This document shows positions 10,725 through 20,300 of a stretch of 64,000 nt of DNA, in pieces. Numbering within the stretch: the first letter of the stretch is position 1; each line of letters begins with the position of its first letter. The DNA lies in the NCBI RefSeq assembly GCF_036588685.1, contig NC_086386.1, forward strand, positions 45,865,878 to 45,929,877, written 5' to 3'. This DNA comes from Mytilus trossulus. Taxonomy: Eukaryota > Mollusca > Bivalvia > Mytilida > Mytilidae. A program made the position numbers and the translations under genes. The notes beneath the pieces are model-generated. The model was not told the DNA's origin, did not search any database, and was given only the letters and a program-made list of their open reading frames with translations.

Positions 10725-10905
10725 CTTTAGCTCACAATGAAAGCAAGCAAAAAAGAAAAGTGTCAAACAGAAAACCCAACGGTCTTTTTCATGTAAAAAC
10801 AAGAAACGTCAAACACCAGAAAATTTAAACAACAACCACTGAAAAACAGTCCCCTGATCGACTAACAACAGTTGTAAACGCATGCAGCGGGTTTAAACGT
10901 TTAAA
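10725..10905. repeat. Interspersed repeat fragment (A/B-type)
   Basis: GTGTCAAACAGAAAACCCAA, CCCCTGATCGACTAACAACA and ACGCATGCAGCGGGTTTAAA. After it, 10906-11190 is AT-rich with no clear element. Confidence 0.4.
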
Positions 10906-11529
10906 CAAAAAATAGACGAAATATAATACAAAATAAATAAACATAGTATTACAGAAATGTAAATTGTGTCTACATGTCAAACCAACGAAAATACGATTTG
11001 AGAGTACACACAGTAAGTTACAGAAAGAAAGTTAAAAGACAAAAACAATCATTGATAAAAAAAACATGTATAAGAGACTAAAAACAAAAAATATAACACA
11101 TCCCAGGGACTTAATGTTTTACCACCATATAAACAGTCAACGAAGACATTACTTGTGCACTGTAAAAATAAAAGTATCGACAGTCAGTATGAGAGTTTGG
11201 ATTTAACCGTCTTATAAATATGCATCATGTTATATATCTATCCATTTAAATCAATTTCTAAATAGAAAATACATGTGGATGTGTATTCATGCATCCAAAA
11301 CAATGCATTAGAAAAAATCCAGATTTAGGTTTGTTTTAATTTACTAATGCCAAGATCGACGTAAGTGCCATTGTAAATAATATTCAAAGATCTTAGGACA
11401 AGATTAATAATAAGATTGCTTAAAGGTTTTTAAACGAGTTAACACGGATCACATATTAATTTTCAATATTTTAGTACAATATCAATGTAAAATTTAGAAT
11501 GTGAAATATCAATTTTATAAGTTTTCTAC
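10906..11529. other. AT-rich intergenic, nothing recognised
   Basis: No coding or repeat structure seen before the RT remnant. Confidence 0.45.
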
Positions 11530-12190
11530 ATGTACAAGGATACAGCTTAATTTATTAATCAAATATTTATATCTATGAAATAATTTGGTAAATGTTCAAA
11601 GTAGTTAATGATTACGAAATCCCTGACTTAAATAACTTACCAGTGATGCATTAATAACTTTCGTTAAAATCTATAACACCACTACACACACAGGCATAAC
11701 GAATATATAAGTATATATAAAGACCGTATGATGGAGACTAGAAACATCGTCATCTTTAAAAAAGAATAAAAAATATCAATAATGAATGAAAAATTGTCTC
11801 TTTTGTCGAAAATTTCAGTTTGCCTTCAGAAATTGAAACGTCTAAATATAGAAAAAGACAACTACTGCTGTTTATGTTAGATTTATTCAAGATAATTTCC
11901 TTGTCTAAATTTTGCATGGTAGTATATGTAGAAAACTCTGGATCATTTTACGAAAAATATTATTAAGATACCGGTAGGTATTGTTGAAAGTGTCAACCAA
12001 ATCTAACAATGACGTGTCTAAACTTAGTTCGGCCAAAAACTTTGGCTCGTAGCAATACTGGAATAAATCTGATATTTAAGGGGTGCAATTAGTGCCAATA
12101 GGAATGCCTCCTACCTGGCGATACATTTTATTGCTGAAACATATGTATAAATCATATTTCCACATTTCCAGTAAGTGTACATACATGTAA
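11530..12190 (-). pseudogene. Second-family Penelope-like RT remnant with mutated catalytic motif
   Basis: Minus-strand reading gives DLYICFSNKMYRQVGGIPIG then TNCTP (motif B), QYCYEPKFLAELSLDTS, LVDTFNNTYRYLNNIF (motif C, YLDD expected, here YLNN), then LNKSNINSSSCLFLYLDVSI and SYLSQGFRNH...TFTKLFHRY. Both catalytic aspartates are asparagine and there are stops and frameshifts. The sequence differs from the PLE family at 61-64 kb, so a separate lineage is decaying here. Confidence 0.65.
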
Positions 12191-12610
12191 CATACATTCC
12201 TTTTTCGTTACAGAAAAACTTTTTAAACGATTTTCTGCAGATAAACGTATAATATCTACAACCTCTGAAGATTTTTTAACACTTTAAAAATAATTATTAC
12301 CATTTTTTTATAAACTTAATTATAAAAGTAATACACGTAACAAGTTATGTGCAAGAAAATGTAGTCAGGGAGGTAGCCATAAGCACTCAGGCTGACAGAT
12401 TAATAGTAGAACACTTTCTTTAAGATGTAGATGCGGAGATGAAACGAAATTTAAATGATTGTTTGTGTAATTCAGATAAAAAGTAGATAGTCCGGACTTT
12501 CAAATTTTCAGAAGAGGCAGTGATATGCGTGATTACAATTTGACACTCTATGGAGCGTACGGAACTGAATTTTGAACTGGCCATTTCGTTTTGGAAAACT
12601 TCCTTGTAGT
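12191..12610. other. Intergenic, nothing recognised
   Basis: May hold further decayed RT sequence upstream on the minus strand, but I cannot support it. Confidence 0.4.
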
Positions 12611-12793
12611 AATTGGCCGTTTCAGAATCTAAAGCATCATGGGTAATTTCATTGTTCGTACCCCAAAGTGAAAATAACGTTACGTCATTGGTTAAATTTT
12701 CATTGTTTATAACGTTTTAAACCAATCAAAACGCTTTGGTGTACGCTTTTGAAAATATTACCCAGGATGCATTAGATTCTGAAACGGCGAATT
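12611..12793. mobile_element. Short MITE, copy 1
   Basis: Ends GGCCGTTTCAGAATCTAAAG and TTAGATTCTGAAACGGCG form terminal inverted repeats extending into CATCATGGGTAAT / ATTACCCAGGATG. AATT on each side. Interior shared with 51900-52091. Confidence 0.75.
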
Positions 12794-13059
12794 ATGTGTT
12801 ATGTAACATCATCACTACATTATTGGATACATTGTCTGCTGGTATGAACTCAAACCTTTTTGAGAGTACTTGGGGTTTATTTTTTTTATTCTAAAAATGC
12901 GTATATCATGAATTATATTTGAATTTCAAAATGAGATATACGAATATAACATATTCATTCTTTTTAATTAAATAACTGTCTACTGTTTTAATGGGATTTT
13001 TCACGTTAACGTCAATTTGTACAGAGCATTTATTACGTGATTGTTTAGCAGCTGGAACA
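12794..13059. other. Intergenic, nothing recognised
   Basis: AT-rich, between the MITE and repeat B. Confidence 0.4.
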
Positions 13060-13415
13060 AACACTTATTATAGTTCGTTTCTGTGTGTGTTTCATTTTAA
13101 CGTTGCGTCGTTTGTTTTCTCTTATTTTTTAGTGTAAATCCACAATGCGATAACACGTGTAGCGGTACTTGTTTATCCCAAATTCATGTATTTGGTTTTA
13201 ATGTTATATTTGTTATTCTCGTGGGATTTTGTTTGATGCTCGGTCCGTTTCTGTGTGTGTTACATTTTAGTGTCATGTCGTTGTTCTCCTCCTATATTTA
13301 ATGCGTTTCCCTTAGTTTTAGTTTAATTGTTACCCCCATTTTGTTTTTTGTCCACGGATTAATGCGTTTTGAACAGCGGTATACTTCCGTTGCCTTTATT
13401 TATGAACCACGTAAA
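13060..13415 (+). repeat. Interspersed repeat B
   Basis: GTTTCTGTGTGTGTTTCATT, CTCGTGGGATTTTGTTTGAT and GAACAGCGGTATACTTCCGT. Reverse-orientation relatives lie at 6345-6465 and 6826-6865 (AACAGTAGTATACC). Confidence 0.6.
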
Positions 13416-13911
13416 AAAACGACAACTAAACAACCGGCCCCTGACTTAGGTAAGATGCATACATTTCAACAGGTACCAATTAACCTTCACCCTTATGCAA
13501 AAAAGCTAGTAGTGTATCATTAAAACATCATAAGACACACTATAAAATAGCAATTGAAATGGCTTTACTCGATATAAAAGACATTCAAACAAAAAACTTA
13601 CACGGAACGAAAAATGTTCATTTGTGAATGACACAATACAAAAAATACATCATTATATATAGCACATGTCTTGCAATGGCATGAGTTGCCATTTCATGAT
13701 TTTTTTACACTCTTGAATTTAGTAAAAGATATGTTTCAGTTCTAAAGTGCTATGGCAGGTAATTTATTTATGGAATGAAATATGTCTGAAATATACAGAT
13801 ATATATAAGGCAAACTTACTAATATAAATCTTATAATTTATATTATAAAGTTGTATATGATCCACATCATAATTATTTTTCAGTTTCAAAACTTTAAATT
13901 CCACAAGGTAT
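13416..13911. other. Intergenic, nothing recognised
   Basis: No supported feature. Confidence 0.4.
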
Positions 13912-14062
13912 ATATATGGAAGTGTTTAGCGACCTTGACTGGCTTTTCAGCCCTCGCACGATCGGTCCACAAGATATATATAATTAAGGTAGAATACATA
14001 TATATATATATATGGAAGTGTTTAACGACCTTGACTGGCTTTTCAGCCCTCGCACGGTCGGC
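13912..14062. repeat. Two tandem copies of a ~50 bp GC-richer repeat
   Basis: GAAGTGTTTAGCGACCTTGA...CCCTCGCACGATCGGT (13917-13967) and the same at 14015-14062. The spacer contains TTAAGGTAGAAT. Confidence 0.8.
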
Positions 14063-14602
14063 TCGGTACCCGAAGGCGATTGGTGAGCGTTTGAATATTT
14101 TGTGCCGTGGGTCAGAAAAAGGTAGCAAAGGAGGCCAAATGGAGGCCGCCATCTTGGTTTTGGTGAGCTGTTTTTTTTTTTTGACTATTTTGTTGTTTTC
14201 TTTACTTCACAACGGCTGCTTTCAGGGCCAGTTTAATCAGCTTGGCAGCCCGCTAACCTCGATGATGGAGTACTGGTAGATGATCTTGGACGTAGTATTA
14301 TAGATGACAGGAAGCGTTATCAGGACCAAAGCCGTTAGGCAGTGAAATGAAGGTCGTATCACCCAACACCTAGGATACAGCCCTCGGACGTTAATCGGCA
14401 TAACACTCCCCATGATACAATGGTTTTGGAGTGCATGTTAACGCGGGTACGCCTCTACAATGTTTATCTGTACGGCTTGGATTGGTTTCTGTCATCTAAA
14501 GTAGTAAGTCGTTGAACATCTAACTGTAAACCCTCATCGAAGATAGCGGGTAAAGGAGAGCTGGCCCAGCACGTCCGTCCATGTAATGACTGAGACGTGA
14601 CT
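14063..14602. other. GC-richer segment inserted in a tandem repeat, unrecognised
   Basis: About 540 bp of distinctly higher GC than its surroundings. It separates the CACGGTCGG end of repeat copy 2 from the TTAAGGTAGAA that normally follows. It contains GGCCAAATGGAGGCCGCCAT and GTTAACGCGGGTACGCC. No coding frame or RNA gene recognised. Confidence 0.55.
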
Positions 14603-14618
14603 GTTAAGGTAGAACAAC

Positions 14619-14684
14619 AAATGGAAGTTTTTAACGACCTTGACTGGCTATACAGCCCTTGCACGGTCGGTTAAGGTAGAATCA
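14619..14684. repeat. Third copy of the ~50 bp repeat
   Basis: GGAAGTTTTTAACGACCTTG...TTGCACGGTCGG, preceded and followed by TTAAGGTAGAA. Confidence 0.8.
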
Positions 14685-14689
14685 TTGTA

Positions 14690-15761
14690 TACTGCCATAA
14701 GATAGCTTGTACAATCCAAGTACAAAATCGGTCTAGTGAATTGCCAAATCTGCAAATTTGGAGACAAATTTGCAAATAATGGGTTAATTAGACTTTTGAT
14801 TCATTTAAAGAAAACTTGGTGATTTAATGTATAGCTCAAAATATTGAAGCAAGTATCAAATTTTGTGTTTTATAATCAATTATTTTCAAATAAGCCATTT
14901 AAAGAGAGATAACTCTATTAGTAAGGATATATGATCAAATATAATTAAATGCAAAAATCATATACATTTATAAAAGATGCATTAGAAATAAGGAACATTT
15001 TTTAGATTGAATTATTACATAGTGATACAAGGTCATACGACATGTAAAACTTTGAAGTTTACATGGGGCGAGAGTGCACAGGTCCGAGATGTCTTTACAC
15101 ATTTTTTTTCTCGCTTTCTAAATCTTTTAAAAATAAGAAGCAAGACAGGTTTTTAAGGTTCATATAAGTTATATTTAATATCATGATATCTGTGAAATTA
15201 AACATAATTCAATGCTGATTGATATTATTATTATTTAAAACATTCCATTCACTGCTGAATACAATAACAAACTCGGTCACTTCCACGTCATTTTTGACAG
15301 GTTTTATAAACCAACATGTCCCTCTATACCGAATAATGCCACCACATAATCTCATTTATGAAAAATGAGTTTAACACACACCACGGAAAATTTACTTTCT
15401 AGCTAAATAGGTAAGTGAATTTGTGTGTCACTATCAATACCGGTGACAGGGGCCCCTTTTTAAATACTAACCATCATGATCCGCTCATACCTTTTGAAGT
15501 TACAATCCAGAAGTACCAGCAACAGGCCAGTAAAGAAATAAGTTTCATTTAAGAATTAAATGCTTCTTTTTGTTAATTCATTAGGTTGTAAACAGGTAAA
15601 AGCGTTGTCCGAAGAACATTTTGTATAAAGTGTGGAAGCGCTTTATTCTAAAAATGTATGCACCGTTAACACTTTTACAATCCTATGAAATTACAACAAG
15701 AATAAAGATAACTATATCATATTGGTATTGTAATGTCTTAATGTTGACCCAATCATTATAC
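14690..15761. other. AT-rich intergenic
   Basis: A TTTGCAAATTTGGAGACA motif at 14750-14785 also occurs at 46318-46345, suggesting one more diverged repeat pair; otherwise nothing. Confidence 0.4.
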
Positions 15762-15915
15762 CGCCGCTTTGTGGGAAGTTTTACCTCTGTCTGTTCATCT
15801 GTTCGTCCGTCAGTTTGTATGTCCATTCGTCAGTTTGTCTGTCCGTCCGTCCCCTGAATGATATTTTCGTTGCATCTTTTTCATGAACGATTTTAATATA
15901 CAAGTATTTCTGAAA
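15762..15915 (+). repeat. Pyrimidine-rich repeat fragment
   Basis: CTGTTCATCTGTTCGTCCGT and GTCTGTCCGTCCGTCCCCTG, then TCATGAACGATTTTAATATA. Similar CTGTCCGTCC run but a different downstream part from repeat C. Confidence 0.45.
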
Positions 15916-16098
15916 TTTGGTTTCATGGTTTATTGAATGACAAAATCGGACTGTAACTTGTATCTTTTACAAGATTTGAATTTGTAATACTCAGTCTAAG
16001 ACATTTTGGAGCACATTTGACAGTGTATGGGTCATCAGTTTGGAATGAGATGTACCAATCGGCATTAGAATAATCAGAACCCTTCCATATCGTTGAAT

Positions 16099-16672
16099 AT
16101 ATATGCCGAGGCAATGTGGTCAACAGACTATCAGAGCCAAGCACAGCCTGCAAACACGCCAAAACAGCATGAACAGTATTGGAAAGTCTCATTATTTTTT
16201 GCGTTCATAGACCATATGATAAGGGAACTGGAGAGTGGAGTCGCGTGTAGTATTAACAGAAAATCACTTCTTTGCGCTGTATCTGCTTCATCGTGTTGTA
16301 AGAAATATAACAAACGAACAAATCTCAACATTATCTGAGACATACGAAACTGACCTGGCATGTAATTTTGACAAATTCAATTGGGAGGTCGCTCTATGCC
16401 GGACACATACGCTGGTTTATAACATCTCACGAGTGCTACCATGGAGATCTTTCAGTGTACTATGTATGTTGAAAACAAATGTACGATCAACAATGAACAA
16501 CGACATGCAGTTACTAGCCTTACTGCATATTCATCGGGATTTCAGTGTGAATAGTGAAAGTAATTTAGAAGTTTGTTTCTGCCTAAACCCGAAGAGCAGA
16601 TTTTGGATAATTTTGAGTAAATTCTGTATCACAAATATGTGTTGTTTATGTATACAGAAGATTTATTATTAG
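16099..16672 (+). pseudogene. hAT-type transposase remnant (P52rIPK/ZMYM-like)
   Basis: Three frames carry consecutive blocks of an hAT transposase C-terminus: MPRQCGQQTIRAKH, then TPKQHEQYWKVSLFFAFIDH and MIRELES, then ESRVVLTENHFFALYLLHRV and ITNEQISTLSETYETDL. The dimerisation region follows: LPWRSFSVLCMLKTNVRSTM, LLALLHIHRDFSVNSE and the 'NPKSR' end. The family pattern is ...SFS.LRRLKT.LRSTM...LALLHIHRD. At least two frameshifts (near 16160 and 16230) break it. I did not locate terminal inverted repeats or the upstream zinc-finger and DDE parts. Confidence 0.75.
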
Positions 16673-17336
16673 TTTTACATTCATAATTTTTTATAAGTCC
16701 TATCTACATATAGCTCCTCCTGTGACCGAAAACCGAAAAAAACATTTTTTCTGCATTAAAGGGTCCCAATTTTTTTTCGCAAAACTCCACTTGGCGGTAG
16801 TTGCTTGCACATCGTTTATTTCTAGCTACGCTCCTGAATAGGTTGTCTGACCAATGGGCTGTCGGACTAATGGGCTGTCGGACTAATGGGCTGTCGGAAT
16901 AATGGTGTGTAACTGTAATTTGTATATTTATGTTTTTTAATTGACCTGGTGCATGAATACACTCATATATAAAAAGAAAGTAGTCCATGAAATTTGCTAT
17001 CTGATAAAAGTTAAACTTGAAAGATATCTTACTTTTCGACTAAATGATTTGTGTTATTATTCTATTTGACAATGAACTTTAAGTGAAAATAGATATTTTT
17101 AAGGTTGCCATTATCTGGTTACAAAAAGTAGTTCTGTCAATGGCATCTATCGAAAAGTAAATACATTTTGTTATCAAGAGCCACTATAGGAAGCCCTCTC
17201 AACCAATCATAAACATCATGAATCATGGCACATTGTTTGTATTATAAATAATCTAAATACAATGTATTACATCTTATTTGCCTTTTGTTTTGAATTGCAG
17301 TTGATGACATTTTGGTATTGCAATACCATGTAAAAT
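16673..17336. other. Region upstream of FBXO8
   Basis: Should contain the FBXO8 promoter and 5'UTR. I see no clear core promoter motif. GAATTGCAG at 17293-17301 could be an acceptor of a 5'UTR intron. Confidence 0.35.
16843..16908. repeat. Short tandem repeat GGGCTGTCGGACTAAT
   Basis: Three to four copies of a ~19 bp unit. Confidence 0.8.
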
Positions 17337-20300
17337 ATGGGCCAAGCTTTGTGGAAAATAAATACAAATAACATTGAGAAGAACTTAGAAAAAAACTTAG
17401 ATAAAAATACCAAACAAAACAATGCAGTGACTAAGTTTCAAGATTTACAGAACCTCCCACCTGAGTTAGGCCTAGCTGTTTTGTCACATCTCAACGCCAC
17501 AGATCTATGCCTTGCTGCCTGTGTTTGGGATAACTTAGCTAATGATGAGCTATTGTGGATGGGGTGAGATACATGTATTTGAATAATACTTAACTAAATT
17601 ATCAATTCAAAATTCAGTTCTGTACGCACCATAGTGAGTCTAATTGTAAACAAGCATATCACTTCCCCTTACCAGCTTAAATCCTCTTCCGAAAATAAAT
17701 GTATTTCTCCTTTCACGATATCGTTGATATACATTTTGTACATAGAGCACATGAGCAGATCCAGCCATTTTAAAAAGGGGGTTCCCAACCCGGGACAAAA
17801 GGGGGGTTCCAACAATATGTCCCAATTCAAATGCATTGATCGTCAAAAAAAAGGGGGGTTCCAACCCCGGAACCCTCCCCCTAGATCCACCACTATAGCA
17901 GTATAGTATTGTGTTGCAAGATTTAATGAAGTATTTTTTGCTTGGTTTATTATTTCCTGAAATAAATTTTTACTTGAATCTTTGAAAAGTATGGTACAAA
18001 AATCTACAAGTAATATTCATTCTTGAAAATTATTATTGATAATGAATGTAAAAATGGTTTCATTTTCAGTTTTGAAGAAAAAAAAGTTAAAATGACTAAC
18101 AGGGAAAATGCCTTACAAAATACACATGTATTGAGTCTCTTTCTTTACAAAAAATAGTAAATGTGTATGTTTGCACTATCAATTATCATTCAGTTCAGCT
18201 ATTTATACTTATAAAATATTAGCATGTGTAACGTAACGTAACTTTATTTGTAATTGCAGGTAATCTCTGAATAAAGTTATGGACTGATCATAACATGCTG
18301 TTCATATTCATTCATAGTGTGTTAATTTTCGTTTTTTGATTGAGTTAAACCTTCCAATTGATATTTTATCGTGTAGTTTTCTATGTTGTGATGTTATTCT
18401 ATTGTTTCAGAAAAAGGGAGAAGGTTTGGTACCATTAAAACGTTTAATCCCGCTGCTAATGTTTGCACCTGTCCTAAGTCAGGAATCTGATGTGCAGTAG
18501 TTGTTGATGGTTTATGTAATTTAGTTTCTAGTTTCTCGTTTTTTAATATAGATTAGACCATTGGTTTTCACCGTTTGAATGGTTTGAGACTAGTTATTTT
18601 GGGGTCCTTTATAGCTTTTTGTTCGATGTGAGCCAAAGCTCCGTGTTGAAGGCCATACATTGACCTATAATGGTTTACTTTTATAATTTGTTACATGGAT
18701 GGAGAGTTGTCTCATTGGCACTCACACCACATCTTCCTATATCTATAATAAGGTATAATGTTTCAATTATATTTTCAGACTATGTAAAGACTCCTGGGGC
18801 TATGTTAGTATTTACAAACGCATACAGAATCAAAAAGTCTCCTTCAAAAATCTTTACATGATCCTTGATGAAGCCTCATTAACTTTTAATGGTGATGCTT
18901 TTGAGGTAAGATAATGTTGGAATTGAGTAAAAAAAAAAGATATGTGTTATTGGTGTTGATATTTATTGCCTGTGAGGCTGTGACTTTCTGTAGTTTTCTG
19001 ATGTACAAACACCAAAATGAGTTTACGCAAAATAACACATTCTATCTTATGTTTCAAGATTCATGTATAAATTTTGAGATACAATAAAAAATATATGCGA
19101 TTTCTCAAAATAAAAAATTACACAAGTTGGAGTGAAAATAATGTCTTGTAATAAAAAAAAAATCAAATCAATGTGCAAAAAACGCTATCTCAAAATCCTG
19201 AAATTGTAGTACTATGTATCATGTCTGCTTTAAAAGATTTAAGAAATAATTCATGGGGGCTTGAATATATACATTTTACCACGGGTTGGCCCTTTATGAC
19301 AAATATTTTACCCTGAGCGATAGTGAGGGGTAAAATATCGGCATAAAGGGACAACCTGTGGTAAAATCTAGATATATTCAAGCCCCCATGAATTATTTCG
19401 ATTCTGATAGGACAAATACGGCAATATTTTTGGATCGAAACGCTCTAGGTGGAGGCCATTATTTGCCGTTCCCATAAATTAACGCACTTTTAGATTGGCG
19501 TAAAAGAACGGAGCAAACAGAATAAGTCACATGCTCAAACTATTCACAAAACTTATTTAGATAGATTTGGATGAATTTTAATGATAACTTACTGATATGT
19601 CTTCTTTGAATATAAAAAAAAATGGGCTTATACCACATTTTAGCATTGTTTGTTTACGTTTCCTTGTTGTGATGATTTTCAGTATCAAAAGCGTGTATTT
19701 TCCCGTAAAATGCTTAAATTGTAACATCATCATTCTATGACGTCGGGTATTTCATTCAATAAAAAACATATGACGTGGGAGTACGATCGGAACAGCCAAC
19801 TAAATATATTCATATTTTACCACGGGTGTGTACTCAAAGCGTTTGCAGGACGTCATGTTAGAATTAAAGATTAATAAAATATAAAAAAAGAAGATGTGCC
19901 AATGAGACAAATCTCCACAAGAGACCAAAATGACAAAAGAAATTAACAACTATCTATTCTATTCTGAACCTTTATTTGTAGGGAGAAGAGTATTTGTTTA
20001 GACAGGGTTTAGTAGAAAACAGTCCAATGGAAATAGCAAAATTCTTACATTTGACTAAAAAGATTAAACCTAGTAAGAAAAGAGAATATCTAAATCAAAG
20101 GTAAGGTAAAACTTTTTTTGGATTTATTTTGCTATTTAGGTAGATTACCAAGAACTTTCCATAGACACCAGGCATAGGCAGATACAAGGGGGCCCGCCCC
20201 CCCTTTTAGTTGAAAAAATTTGGTTGATTATATAGGGAATCACTGAAGTATGACTGGAGCAGGCCCCCCTGAGGCCAGTCAGAGTGTCCCCCTTGGGAAA

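Noticed and set aside
13851..14279. 142-codon plus-strand ORF
   Set aside because: It crosses AT runs and tandem repeats and encodes the repeated sequence twice (TLTGFSALARS); no domain.
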